64,000 nt of DNA, taken from assembly GCF_016097555.1 (NCBI RefSeq), contig NC_054712.1, positions 57,353,181 through 57,417,180 of the forward strand, written 5' to 3'. This document shows, one piece after another, positions 1 through 12,074 of the stretch. Source of the DNA: Gigantopelta aegis. Lineage: Eukaryota > Mollusca > Gastropoda > Neomphalida > Peltospiridae. A program made the translations under genes and the position numbers. How positions within the stretch are numbered: position 1 is the stretch's first letter; the number at the start of each line of letters is the position of its first letter. Under the pieces are notes generated by a model that saw nothing but the letters and a program-made list of their open reading frames with translations, did not search any database and was not told the origin of the DNA.

Positions 1-294
1 GTCATTAGAAAGTGACGTCATTAGCAATTGGAACAGGCGAAGTTGACGATTCAAGGGTCTACAGTTAGATTGTAGCCAGGTATTTTTTCCAAGAAATGCC
101 AAATATAGTTAGTTCTGTAGAAAAACGATTCAGTTTACAATGGACATAACCATATGGAGTTTTTAGATTTGCGGGTGATATTGTTTATTTGATCCCGCAA
201 ATGTAATTTTTGACCGAAAGCGTTAGCGACGTCTGCCCCGCCTATATCAAGTAATGAACCTATGAAATGCCGTCTAAATCGGTTAGAAGGCTTA

Positions 295-363
295 AGACGT
301 TTCTTCAGAAATAAGAACGGGCTCGGCTTCGCTCCGCCCCTTCTTATTTCTGAAGAAACGTCT
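295..363. repeat. Perfect 23-bp inverted repeat (hairpin)
   Basis: Positions 295-317 and 341-363 are exact reverse complements separated by a 23-base GC-rich loop. The transcript of either strand could fold into a long hairpin. No coding sequence surrounds it. It may be the end of a fold-back or MITE-type element, but no target duplication was identified. Confidence 0.85.
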
Positions 364-493
364 GAATGCCTTTTAAACTATACGTAGGCCTATAAAGTAG
401 ACTGTGTCCCCTTTACTAGATATAGCACCTTCCCCCAATTTTTTTTTTTTTTTTTTATAATTTGTTTGGGTTTTCTTTTTTTTTTTTTTTTTT

Positions 494-1154
494 GGGGGGG
501 GGGGCAACTGAGTAGTTAATAGTCTAAAACTCCTTTTCTTTAAGTTTCTATGCTTTCCGAAAAAAATTCGGGGGGGTGGGGGGTGGGTGTTGTTGGGGTT
601 TTTTTTTTGTTTACACATATTTCCGTTTAAAAACTATTATACTTTCATATGGCCTCATCGTACTATGATGAATTACAAATTATTTTGATACAAATTGACT
701 TTTAATATCTAACTAACCTGAGCAGCCGTGGACCAGTGTGGCTGGCTCCCTGTTCTACAGATGTTGTTTGAAAGTGATGTTAGGTTGATCTTCACCCACG
801 AGTAACCTCGTCGTGTATTATGACGTCATATGGCATTGTCATAGTGGTGTCAATATTACTGCGCAAAGAGTTCGCGTGTTGGTTTTGGGTAATTTTCAAA
901 ACAAGCTGATTTTGTGAAAAATTGAATAGCTAAACCTTTATCAAAGCGAGAGTTTTTGTAAGGTTCCACAGAATATATTATGTGTGATATCGCCCGCTTG
1001 GATACATGTGAACATTGTCAAGTCCGGAGGCTACGACTCTGTCTACGGGCCTGAGATCCATGTTTGAAGGCTAATTATTTTTAATATTAGTAAGCTTAGT
1101 GATGGCATTATAGAAAGTTAAAGAAAAGGAGTTTTAGACTATTAACTACTCAGT

Positions 1155-1192
<38 letters not shown>
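494..1192. repeat. Inverted repeat pair with homopolymer G/C ends
   Basis: About 50 bases after the G run at 494-504 (reaching about 553) reappear as the reverse complement at about 1104-1156, directly before the C run at 1157-1192. The arms are nearly identical and enclose about 550 bp of non-coding sequence. The symmetrical order (G run, arm, spacer, arm, C run) suggests a short transposon whose ends are G/C homopolymers, or an inverted duplication. No transposase is visible. Confidence 0.7.
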
Positions 1193-1193
<1 letters not shown>

Positions 1194-1205
1194 ACCCCCC
1201 AAACA

Positions 1206-2215
1206 AAAAATCCTAGCTACGGCCCTGGCCACTGCTATAGGCTCGCTATTCATGCACCGGGTTTCACTTAATTTTGACAAATAAAGTGTCATCTGCGAAA
1301 TCCAGGTCTTCGAGCATGTTTGCAAAAGTCCACTGGATCCCTCTTCTTCCTGAGTGTTCCACATTCTTCATGATCCAGTCTATCCCAATTATGAACAAGA
1401 ATGGTAAAAGAATAGGCTACACCCTTGTTTTACCCCAATGTTTATGTTGAAAGGGTCACTGAGAAGGTTGCCATTTATAACTTGAGAATAGAAATCTGTA
1501 TGTGACAGCCTGATGATGTTTACAAGTTTGGAGGGTATGCCATAGTGTCTGAGTATCCGCCAGAGCGATTCCCTGTGAATACTGTCAATACTGTCAAAGG
1601 ATTTTTCAAAGTTGATGAAGTTTACATATACATATATCCTTGTTCTGTTCCAGGATTTGTCTCAAGGTGAAGATGTGATCCCTGCAAGACATTTCTTTCC
1701 GAAATCCAGCTTGTTCTTGACGCATATCATTTTCTAAAGCAGTGATTAGGCGACTATGTATGATTTTGTTGAAAACCTTGCTGGTGAGTGACAACAATGT
1801 AATTCCTCTCCAGATGTTACAGTTGGTAAGATCTCCGTTCTTTAGTAATTTGACTAGTATGCCGGTTTTCCAATTTGCTGGTTTATCTTCGGTTTTCCAA
1901 ATCTGCTTGAAGATCTCAAGTCAGGATTTTTGGTGTTTCATTTTCTTCTGCTTTTAGCATTTCTGCAGATACCCCCATCTGCGTCTGGTACTTTTCCATT
2001 CTCCATAGCTCTAATGGCATTCTTCGCGTCTGTGAGTGTTGGTGGATCAATATTCATGTCAAGGTCTTAGTCTGCTTCTGGAATTTCTGCTAGGCTGTTT
2101 GGTTCTGCTCTGTTCAATACGCTTTTAAGTGATCTTTCCATCTGGCTAACTTTTCAGTCTCGCTTCATATGCTGTTTCTATTCATATCCTTGACGGGTAG
2201 GTCATCATGATGGTT
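1206..2215 (-). mobile_element. Degraded LINE (non-LTR retrotransposon) reverse transcriptase
   Basis: Reading the minus strand from about 2215 to 1206 gives scattered reverse-transcriptase blocks. Around 1797-1606 are a SLTSKVFNKIIHSR segment and RQEQAGFRK. Near 1620-1560 is a motif-A-like block (NFEKSFDSI) followed by SLWRILRHYGIP. Near 1455 is GVKQGC, and at about 1302-1288 the catalytic FADD of motif C. These blocks fall in different frames with stops between them, so the copy is dead. Motif order is that of LINE RT fingers-palm. The clade (RTE, CR1, jockey-like) cannot be decided by eye. The endonuclease part is not evident, so the copy is probably 5'-truncated. Confidence 0.85.
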
Positions 2216-2609
2216 TCATACCAGTATTTGGTGAAATTTTAATATTACATTCAAAACTATTAAAATATTTGTTTTATACATGTTTATTGTAACGACCTCT
2301 TGCGACGATTAAAAATTCGAAGTGCATTGAAAATATACTTACATCCAAAAAACCTTTACATACATAAAATTTAAATAATATAATTTGATAGGCCTAAACA
2401 GTGTTGCCAATCAAAAAGAACCAATTTAGAAACCACCGTAACAACACCTCGCATGTATCACGAAGTGCATTGTGACGTGTAGATGTTGAACTTCTTGATG
2501 CTTTCATACTCCACTATACCGTTTGTTGGTTTTCTATAATATAATTTTAAGCCGTGTAAAGCTTGTTTTGGACATCAGTATAGTCGTCTCATTCGCAGTA
2601 ATTCGAAAG
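2216..2609. other. AT-rich non-coding stretch, no feature seen
   Basis: No exon, RNA gene or clear repeat was recognised between the LINE remnant and the next SINE. Confidence 0.5.
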
Positions 2610-2975
2610 TACCAGCCTCGGTGGCGTCGTGGTTAGGTCATAGGTATACAGGCTGGTAGGTACTGGGTTCGGATCCCAGTCGAGGCATGGGGTTTGTAAT
2701 CCAGATACCGACTCCAAACCCCGAGTGAGTGCTCCGCAAGGCTCAATGGATAGGTGTAAACCACTTGCACCGACCAGTGATCCATAACTGGTTCAACAAA
2801 GGCCATGGTTTGTGCTATTCTGCCTGTGGGAAGCGCAAATAAAAGATCCCTTGCTGCCTGTCGTAAAAGAGTAGCCTATGTGGCGACCAATGTTTGACGT
2901 CCAATAGCCGATGATAAGATTAAAAAAAACCAATGTGCTCTAGTGGCGACGTTAAATAAAACATTTATTTTTTTT
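2610..2975 (+). mobile_element. tRNA-derived SINE, head variant B
   Basis: The 5' end carries an A-box-like TCGTGGTTAGG and a B-box-like GGTTCGGATCCC, as expected for a tRNA-derived Pol III promoter. The body holds the AAAAGATCCCTTGCTGCC and CAATAGCCGATGAT blocks shared with the commoner SINE of this window. The tail is the shared CTCTAGTGGCGACGTTAAAT. It therefore looks like the same body and tail joined to a different tRNA head. Confidence 0.8.
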
Positions 2976-3503
2976 AATTCGAAAGCACGAGGTCTACGAT
3001 CAGTTAAAGACGCAGACGCTAGTTTCAACCCGTACAAAAAAAATTGACACTAAGTTTTGTTAATTTACAAACCTGTAACTCATTACATTGCTTCTGTTCA
3101 AACCTAATGCTCATTTGTCAGTGAATTCAGTGTCTTTTGACACAGTTCATATTATATTTTGTTGCGGGTTCGTTCAATGCTTTTTCTTTTAAAATGCATG
3201 GATCCACGTTATAAAAAATAAAATTCCATTTCGCATGAGGTCAACAATCAAAGTATGAATTGGTTTCAAGTCAATTTATCCGGCGACTAGTATGACAGTC
3301 CAGGAAGCAGGCCCATAGGAACTGAGAATGAAAATGTTATTTTGGAGCCCCACTCTATATAAATAAATTGAAACTTGCCCCCCCCCCCCCCCCCCCCCCT
3401 TCACTAGACAGTGTGCTCCTTCCAGATATCTCCAGTACAAAATAAAAAATCATGTAAGCCTAAAGGAAACGCCACACAATACAAATGCCTCGTACTGTAA
3501 TAG

Positions 3504-5215
3504 CAGACCTTCGTTTTTGAAAAACCCAGGAGTGCTAAAAATCGCACTCCTCAAAATGCTTACGAGGGGAGTAGAAATGACACTCCTCAAAATGCAGAGG
3601 AGGGAAAAATTGCACCCCTCAAAATAATCAGAATTAGGAGGCAAGAGACCGAGAGGAATTGCATCCATGAACATGATTAAGTTTGAGGAGTAATGATTTC
3701 TAAATTAAATATCTTAAAAGTTAACGTTTTGTGTTTTCAAAATAAATATCTTAATTTAACTAATATGATAGTTGTTCTCAAAGATGAAGGAATGAGCCAT
3801 TGCAGTCTTTCACAAGAAAAAGAAACACCATGAACACAACATTTATCGATTTCTTATATATTATATGCATATTAATTATGTTGCATTAAAATTCTGAATC
3901 ATGATAATCTGTTGACTATTTATGAATAAAGAATTGAAACTGATTTGTTTGTGTTTATTCTGTTTTATTTAAATCAAGTACAATAATTTTAATCTTCATC
4001 GCAGAATGATATGATTTCTCCATGGACACAAACCTGTGAACTGAATGTGAATTGGCATTGTAACAACTATGGTATTGTTATTAAGAATTCTAACTGTAAA
4101 ATATTTAATAAAACACTCACAAAATAATGTCAGTAGGCCTATTTGTAAATCATTTAAACTAAAAAGAAATTAAAAGTGTAACAACCACATGGCACAGGGT
4201 TATCACATTTATCATGATATCATAATATAAGTCATGTACCTTCAAAGTCTCTACTTAAAAATGATAATAATAATAATGTTATAACAGAGATAATGTCAAC
4301 ATCTATTGTTTTCTACCCAAATATATCTTACTACAACTTTTATAATTATATATTTTTACAAACAGGATTAACTTTAATTGTCGATGTACTGTAGTTAACA
4401 CGTCATTTATTATACTACTAACTCGAATCATAGCAACCCATAAAAAAACAAAAACAAAAACAAACAAAAAAACCCAACATAACCACCCTAATGTAAATTT
4501 AATTTTAAAATATACATGCTTTATACTCGGTAAATTCGAATTACTGACTTGAAATTAAATCGGTGTATGTTTGTTTCAGGGGCCCGTCAACCGATCACAT
4601 GTACTAGAAATCTGACTCTACCAAGGGCAATGTCCTTTGCTTTAAATCACGTGGCAGTATCGTAAAACAGAAAGTAGAAATGTCTACGAGTACATCGCTA
4701 TGTTATTAACGAAAACAAAACCTGCTTTACTAAATTACGTTTTTGTTTGTGTACGCGTTTACTGTGATATCAATATGTATAAACATTATACATTATACAG
4801 TAAACATTATATATATTGGACAACGCACCTATTATTTTTCCTGTACGTGATCAAAATGACGACAGTATAAATACATTTCGCGATCGTTACCTGCATTGTA
4901 CGAGATTAAACAAACAAAACCGACGAGATCTTAATAATAAGTGAACTCCTAGCTGATTGGCTCAGTGTAAAGATAACCAACCAATCGTGTTTCAATATGT
5001 AAAAAGTATTCTAGGAAGTTCATTGTGAACAGAATGGAAAGATTTGTGGTGTTGTGGATTGTATTCAATAAACAATTAAAATGGCGGAGTTAAAAAACAA
5101 ACAACACAAGTGTGATTTGTTCAATTTAGGGGCGCGTTATTTCGCGCCCGTCAGATTGAGTTGACGGGGGTTCACGGGCGTGATAGCGCTCGCGCCCGTC
5201 AAAAACGAAGGTCTG
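3504..5215. mobile_element. 1.7-kb non-autonomous DNA transposon, 17-bp TIR, 6-bp TSD
   Basis: The 17-bp sequence CAGACCTTCGTTTTTGA at 3504-3520 recurs as its exact reverse complement at 5199-5215. Immediately outside both ends is the same 6-bp TAATAG (3498-3503 and 5216-5221), a perfect target-site duplication. Subterminal short repeats occur at both ends: ACTCCTCAAAATGC-type units at 3535-3625 and CGCCCGTCA-type units at 5135-5200. The interior is AT-rich with no transposase. Superfamilies known to give 6-bp duplications include IS3EU and Dada, but the family is not resolved. A related, eroded copy may lie at 31204-32310. Confidence 0.9.
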
Positions 5216-5300
5216 TAATAGCCGATTTCATAACAGCCAGTCAAATTGTCCAGCAAGCGGATTTTTATATTAGCCTCATAATTAGGCCTACGACATAAAC

Positions 5301-5510
5301 AAAAAAAGTTTGTTTTGTTTAACGACACCACTTGAGCACATTGATTTATTAATCATCGGCTATTGGATGTCAAACATATGGTCATTTTGGCACAGTCATA
5401 GAGGAAACCCGCTACATTTTTTTTCCAATAGTAGCAAGGGATCTTTTATATACACCATCCCACAGACAGGATAGCACATACCACGGCCTTTGATATACCA
5501 GTTGTGACGA
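5301..5510 (-). mobile_element. SINE (tail and body, head lost)
   Basis: The sequence begins with the reverse complement of the SINE tail (GTTTAACGACACCACTTGAG) and continues through the body blocks GCTATTGGATGTCAAACAT and AGCAAGGGATCTTTTATA to the word GATATACCAG. The tRNA head is missing. Confidence 0.85.
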
Positions 5511-5616
5511 CATAAGAATCTCAGGCGACTGAGCTTGATCCCTTTCGGGAAGCAGGCACGTCTGGTATTAAAGAGAATTGATAACACACTGAGAATATGA
5601 ACATTGTTAGTTTATT

Positions 5617-5690
5617 ATATCACACACACACACACACACACACACACATCACGCACACACACACAATCACGCACACCACACACGCAAGCA
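5617..5690. repeat. (CA)n microsatellite
   Basis: About 30 bases of pure CA dinucleotide repeat followed by imperfect CA/CACG-rich sequence. Confidence 0.9.
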
Positions 5691-5808
5691 GTTTAGTTTT
5701 GTTGTTGTTGGTAAATACCATAGACGCATGAACCTATGGGTTAAATCCTCCTACGAGAACAGCCAATTACATAGCAACCAATGAAATAATAATGTCTCGT
5801 TTCAATCA

Positions 5809-6105
5809 GGGGATTTAGCTCGGCGGGCCGAGTGCTCGCTTGAGGTGCTTGCGATGCAGTATCAAACCACTTCAATGGATCCATTGAACGGACTGGTTTT
5901 TGCCATCATTCCAACCAGTACACCACAACTATCAAAGGTGTCTCATGGTATGTGTTTTTCTGTGTGTGGGAAAGTGCATATTATACAAGATCCCTTGCTG
6001 CATTATGAAAAATTGTGACTACATGACAGAATTACCAAATGTTTGACATCTACTAGCTGATGATTAATTAATCAATGTACTCTAGTTGTGCCGTTAGACA
6101 AAAAC
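5809..6105 (+). mobile_element. tRNA-derived SINE, diverged copy
   Basis: The head GGGGATTTAGCTCGGC is tRNA-like. The body and tail blocks (AGATCCCTTGCTGCAT, ACCAAATGTTTGACATC, ACTCTAGTTGTGCCGTTAGA) match the window's SINE consensus with many changes, so this is an older copy. Confidence 0.75.
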
Positions 6106-6827
6106 AACAATGTTTACGGTTTCATCAGCTATTCTCGTACGAGACATTCGTATCGTGTGATGTCACCTTTATTTCACACAAAAAACCAGTTCTGTTAAGC
6201 ATCCATGGCATTAATATACCGTGGAAAAATAGTCTCCACATCATTTTTGACATTAATGTGTAAGAGAAGTTTAATTTAGCTGTAATAATAATAATTATAA
6301 ATTAATAAATAAATAAATAACCGACAGAAAATGGAAAGTTCCACGGCCATGGTTACTTGCCAGGGCTGTATAGTATGTTACATGTAGATATACCAGTACC
6401 CATCATCAAGTTTTAAAACAAAAAACAATCAACAAATTTGAATATCACACGTTTAATTTTTTTAGTGTTATAATAAATATTTACAGAATGACTACCAAAG
6501 TATAAAATATAATGGACATGAATAAACGGATACATGTGTGATGTAATGCAGGATGGAATAAAACTAAATATACAGATAAAAACCTGCCAGTGGCCAGTAC
6601 AATGTTAGTATGAAAAGTAAGAATATGGATACAGAACAAACTAAAATCAGGAAAATTCAGCACGTTAAAACACCTAGAACAGCCATTCAATATATTCAAG
6701 TCGTCCTCGTACTCCCTGCACTAGGCAAAGGTGAACGAGAATCTTCACTAAGAAATCCCCACTTAATCATTACTAACACTACATGTACACGTATATGCTA
6801 CATTAATTTTTTGTGCCTATATACATA

Positions 6828-6898
6828 CATACATACATGTATATACATATATGTATGTATGTATGTATGTATGTATATATATATATATATATATATTA
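6828..6898. repeat. (TACA/TATG/TA)n microsatellite
   Basis: Compound ATAC, TATG and TA repeats. The open frame that crosses it is a by-product of the repeat. Confidence 0.9.
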
Positions 6899-6989
6899 AC
6901 CCCTGTTCAAAGGTACCCTACAATGATGCCATAATACGAACTGCATGCAGTTCCAAGTCGTCACTAAATATGAGTGTAACAGAAAAATC

Positions 6990-7080
6990 AACCTCCACTG
7001 AGGAGATTCGAACCACAGACTCTCAGTACGAGAGTCCAGTGCTCTACCAACAGAACTAACAAGGAAATTCCCACTAGCTA
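6990..7080 (-). repeat. tRNA-like sequence (SINE head or tRNA pseudogene)
   Basis: On the minus strand there is an A-box-like block (GTTGGTAGAGCACTGGA), a stem-loop in the anticodon-arm position (ACTCT, 7-base loop, AGAGT) and a B-box-like GGTTCGAATC. The loop lacks the invariant T33 and the acceptor stem is not convincing, so it is called a tRNA-like SINE head or pseudogene and not a functional tRNA. Its 5' end points toward the tandem array that begins about 60 bp away. Confidence 0.6.
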
Positions 7081-7134
7081 CTGCCAGTAGGAGCACTTTG
7101 TATCAACACTAAACCAGAATTCAAACACCTTTTT

Positions 7135-7635
7135 AATAACACATTTCTATACATGTTCAAGTGTCTGGAAATGGGCATTACAAATCCAATACTTCTTGAA
7201 CATGGGCATTACACACTCTAAACCTTTCTCTCTAGAGCTTTAGACTATGTAACGTTTAAGTGTTTGGAAATGGACATTACAAATCCCATACTTCTTGAAT
7301 ATGGGCATTACACTATCTAAACCTTTAGACTATGCAACGTTCAAGTGTTTAGAAATGGACATTACAAATCCCATACTTCTTGAATATGGGCATTACACTC
7401 TCTAAACCTGTCTCTCTAGAGCTTTAGACTATGTAACGTGTAAGTGTCTGGAAATGGACATTACAAATCCCATACTTCTTGAATATGGACACTACACTCT
7501 CTAAACCTTTCTCTCTATAGCTTTAGACTATGTAAAGTTCAAGTGTCTGAAAATGGACATTACAAATCCCATACTTCTTACATATGGGTATTACACACTC
7601 TAAACCATTTTCTGTAGCTTTAGACTATGTATAAA
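7135..7635. repeat. About 99-bp tandem repeat, five copies
   Basis: The block AAATGG(G/A)CATTACAAATCC recurs at about 7168, 7267, 7352, 7451 and 7549, giving a period of 98-99 bp with one 85-bp unit. No coding potential. Confidence 0.9.
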
Positions 7636-9229
7636 CTTTGCTAAACAGGTACTGAAAAAAGAAAAACTACCTGATCATTCTCCCGAAGTCCAGCTTGAAT
7701 GAAATGTACCATACAAATAACTGTCACAACAGCTGAATTCTAGATAGCCACAAACACGACAGCTCTCCAAAACCTCTCAAATAATATTGACTAATGGTCG
7801 ATCATACAAGATGCTGCCGTTTCATCCCATAGTTCAGTGAAGCTTAGAGAATCAATTATTAAACGTCCGTCCATCCATTCAATAAGGCTTCCGATTACAG
7901 TTCATGACATCATAGCACTACTCAACTGCTGTGCAATCCCTTGAATAACTGCCACGTCACTCAAAACGTTTCACATCAGACGTCTGCTTTGACTAGGCGT
8001 CAACACACAAGTGCAGCACATCTGCACACACCCAGGTACAGTCTGAGCGGTGCTAAATGTACAGGTATATATACTACACCCATTGGAACAAATCACACTT
8101 TCCCTGTAAGTCTTATAATTTTCAGGAGCACGATTTTTCTCTTCTCCACATTCTATGGAGTTCACACTTACTTTCATGCTCCTGTTCGTTATACGTTTTT
8201 TTTTCAAAAATGAAAGTTTAACACTCCAGTTACGGTGTAACTACGAACAGATCACTGTAAACTAGCTTAGCTAAACCATGAGTTATCTCAACTTGGTGGG
8301 GCCAGTGACAGATCCAGTGACAGAGTAACAAAATGAAAAAATACATTAAAAATATAACTCTCACAAAACTTAGATCCGCCACTGAGGGCTGTAATCTGTT
8401 AATATAGTCAGCACCGAACAATATTTACACAAGACGTTTGTTCTTGAACACCCAAAAAAACAAATACATGTATAATGATGAAAAACACCCAAACGAATGA
8501 ACAAAGAAACAAACAAAAAACGAGAATAAAACCTGTATGGAAAACTAATAAATAGCTTGTAATTAATGAGATAAATGAATGTCTTATAAAGAGTAAAAGA
8601 ATGCCATATATCTTCAACATGACCATACGTGTAGTCTTCAAGTTAACATAATATGAATCAAAATAATATTTCCCAACTCAGTTTTGTTTTACCTACACTT
8701 CTGTTAATTATACATTTTTGTCAATATTTATATTTATACACAAACACACACACAACAAAGCTTAGTTATTGGTAAAATGCTATGTGAAGTTACAGTACAT
8801 ACATTTTGAAACTTGGAAGTATTCCAACATGTATCAAGATATGAAAACAACACCTCATGAATAGAAATGTTTTTCAAGAATATATATCTGAATTAATCAA
8901 GTAGACTAAATTAATCTTCAAAAACAACCAATAGTATATTATATGATCACATCTTTAACACATGGCTGTTTCATACATAAATTAAATTGATTAAATATTT
9001 AATAAAACAAACGTCATATATTATTAAATAATACTGCAAACATTTTTAGTATGATAGTAGATTTTAGATTTTAATCATGCGTTACATAAATGACCAACAT
9101 ATAGTTAAAGACAGATGACTGGTATTTTTGGTGTTTTCAACTCTTATTTTTAAGCACCTAGACAAAGTCATAAAGATTTTCAAAAAAAAAACACTTTTAT
9201 GTTTTGAAGTATACAATTATTTTTAGTTT
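7636..9229. other. AT-rich non-coding, no feature seen
   Basis: Only short unrelated open frames and A/T-rich sequence. No conserved protein motif, RNA gene or clear repeat was recognised. Confidence 0.5.
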
Positions 9230-9560
9230 CCTATTGGTCCCAACCGGATAATACTGTACATTTCGTCTCTGTCCTGTCCCACATACAGATTTCTGGACTT
9301 TTTCCCACAATGCTTTTGTGTATAGGTTTGACTTTCATGGGGATTTGCCCATTTTTGACAGAGTTATGGCCCTTGAACTTAACAGTAAGAGATATGTATT
9401 GCTTCAGCAGTTTTTGGCCCGCCATTTCCAAAACTTTGTTTATTTTTTTTGTTGTAAATAGTTTGATACCCTTTATTTTTGACAGTCCGTCTAAATTGCT
9501 GAAATCATCTTCAAACTTTAGATGAGCACTCAAATTTTTTGTTTGGCTTTTCAGTTTGAC
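9230..9560. repeat. Probable dispersed repeat
   Basis: Contains the phrase GAGTTATGGCCCTTGAACTT, which I associate from memory with dispersed repeats in molluscan genomes. Open frames on both strands across it have no recognisable domain. The call is weak without a repeat library. Confidence 0.35.
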
Positions 9561-9579
9561 CAGACATGGTTATTCTCGC

Positions 9580-9728
9580 CTTTATTAAAATTTTCAAATT
9601 TCCTCTCACCTCAAACTTTACCCCTCCCACTCCTGTCCTGGAATTAGTCACTGGCAATGTCAGAGATTAAGTCCGGGATGGGCATGCCTGAACTGTAAGT
9701 GGATGTGGGCACATTAATACAGTTCCCA
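9580..9728 (+). repeat. Diverged relative of the flank of the 37-41 kb ORF units
   Basis: From CACCTCAAACTTTACCCC through GAATTAGTCACTGGC and GGGCATGCCTGAAC to GGGCACATTAATACAGTT the order and wording follow the segments at about 39045-39170 and 40545-40668. It is a solitary, older copy of that module without any ORF. Confidence 0.75.
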
Positions 9729-10349
9729 GGCCAGCTTCAGCAGTACTCTCAGAATGCTTGTTTGAACGAGTAAACACAAGTAGGCTACCCTGACCAAAAC
9801 GATACAGCTGCCATATGATGGGAAAGTTACAACATAAACAGCATCACAATGACACAAACATTGGCAACTTATTTTATAATACAGTCAAAACTGACTTTAG
9901 CAACTACTAGCATTTGAAAGAGTATAGTAATGTGGCTGACTTATACAAGTAATGCTGTTCTTAATTGGGGATGGAAATAACATCAAACAAGCCACCCACT
10001 CACACACCCTGTAAAAAATAAATATAAAAAAATCCAGTAAATTCTTGAAAAGTAACAATTTACTATTTAGTCTTTCATCAAAGAACAAGGTAGGAAGTTT
10101 TTTTTTGATGGGACTAAGACAGAAATTAAAAAAAAAAAAAAAAAATGTTTTCACCAAAGTTGTACAAGTATTAGGTGATTTCAGTTAATAAGGTGGCTGT
10201 TTATACAGGTTTGACCGTAGGCCTACATGTATATCCACTACATAACATAACAAAAAAAAAACATGGCCGACAGAACAAAAGCTCCCAGTTTCATGGTAAA
10301 CATTCTAACCATCTTCCTTCTTTAAAGAAGCATGACCTAACGACGATCA

Positions 10350-10560
10350 AAACAGTGGCTGAATCTACATAAGGAGACTGAAGGATCTTAACAAATCTTA
10401 ACTCATCATTGAAAAGCAAATATTACAATAAATTACAACCCAAATACTATCAATACAGTGGGTAAATCTACACAAGCAGTCTACAAATCAGACTGAAGGA
10501 TTTGACAAATATTAACTCATCATTAAAAAGCAAATATTACAACAAATACTATTCGGCCAG
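10350..10560. repeat. Imperfect tandem duplication, unit about 125 bp
   Basis: The block GACTGAAGGAT followed by ATTAACTCATCATT-AAAAGCAAATATTACAA occurs twice, starting near 10377 and 10492. Confidence 0.7.
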
Positions 10561-10879
10561 AAATCATCATGCACTAATTACTGTAAATGTACAAAAGATA
10601 CTAAACAAAAACCATGTATTATCAATGAACAAATATTATAGCTACATGTATATTTGCATGCAAATTATAATTCAGTGCAGTAAAAAGTACATGTGAATTT
10701 CAAAATTGTTTCCATAATATAACATTTAGGAACTATTAACAAAGAAATGTTAATCAAATGTAAATTAAATCTAAAAACAAGAAAATGTATGTTGTTTGAA
10801 AATTTAGTGCTTACACATGTAGTTTACTGAAAGTATGTTGTTGCATGTTTCACCAAATTAGTATGTCCTTATATTTATG

Positions 10880-10940
10880 TGCGAGTGTGTATGTATGTTG
10901 TGGTACGTGTGTGTGTGTGTTGTATGTGTGTACATACAAC
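10880..10940. repeat. (TG)n-rich microsatellite
   Basis: Imperfect TG/TATG repeat. No feature otherwise seen between about 10560 and 11780. Confidence 0.7.
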
Positions 10941-11526
10941 TGTCGGTGGGAGGGCATCCCAGAACAAGACTCAGAGAATGTGGCTGTTTCACCACATTTC
11001 GGACTCACTGTAATGCGTGTATCAGTGTATGTCAATGGAAATATCTCAATCAAAAGAAAAGTGTTATAAGTCACAGACAGAGGAAGTGAACAATAGTTAG
11101 GAAATATGTGCTGTAGTTCCATAAACTTAAATTGTTTAACTGTAACAAGTGCACCAGCTTTTGTTATGAATGAGAAAAAATATCAGTCTATCTCTAATTC
11201 TACAACTTAACAGTGAATGAACAAACCAGCTGTCCATATGCATGCAAAGTCGTAAACTAAAATCAGTCGCAAACAAAAGTACATGTAGAAAAGAAATACA
11301 CACATATTCAGTAAAAATCTGGATTCAACAGTTACAAAAGATGAATAAGGAATGTTTTTTTCTTTTCTTGGCAAGTCCAGAGAAGCATATTTAAATAAGG
11401 CAAAATTATTCTCACAATCTTTCAAAACAATCCCCAGAAGTAACCAACGGCAACCTACTGAAAACTAATCAACATACATGTATGGTAAGACCATAAGACA
11501 TTTTAATAGAAATGTTTATTTACTAT

Positions 11527-11558
<32 letters not shown>

Positions 11559-11780
11559 CATTTATAATCCCTTCCAGTGTTTGACATGGAACATTATTAT
11601 AAGATATTAAACAAGCTTCCGTTTCGAATCAGGTTTATGTTCAGAGTGAAATAATTTTAGCTTTAGCGAGTGACAATGAAATTATTTTACAAGGGACATA
11701 GACATGATATGAAATGATAGCGAGTTTAATATCCTATTTATGATTCATAATCAATCTTAATTTATATCACTCAACTCATT

Positions 11781-12074
11781 TGGTTTACATTCCTGTTAGG
11801 TTGTGGTGCGCCAATCAATGACGTCAATGTATGACATCGAAGTGTTACGTCCCATTTGGCATTCTAGTGGGATGTTACACCCTGATATGTACCAAGATAT
11901 TTGTAACCATATGGGTAATAACGTTTGGTTTACATTCCTGTTAGGTTGTGGTGCGCCTATCAATGACGTCAATGTATGACATCGAAGTGTTACGTCCCAT
12001 TTGGCATTCTAGTGGGACGTTACACCCTGATATGTACCAAGATATTTGTAACCATATGGGTAATAACGTTTGGT
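11781..12074. repeat. Two tandem copies of a 145-bp unit
   Basis: TGGTTTACATTCCTGTTAGG starts at 11781 and again at 11926, and the third start is cut off at 12071. The two units differ at only a few bases. Each contains the palindrome TGACGTCA (CRE-like). No gene lies close enough to assign a regulatory role. Confidence 0.92.

Noticed and set aside
6610-7059. 149-codon open frame
   Set aside because: Crosses a microsatellite and a tRNA-like sequence; no domain recognised.
6990-7080. Functional tRNA gene
   Set aside because: The anticodon loop lacks T33 and the acceptor stem does not pair well; a SINE head or pseudogene is more likely.
9231-9533. 100-codon minus-strand frame at 9.2-9.5 kb
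   Set aside because: Lies in a probable dispersed repeat, with an overlapping open frame on the other strand and no domain.
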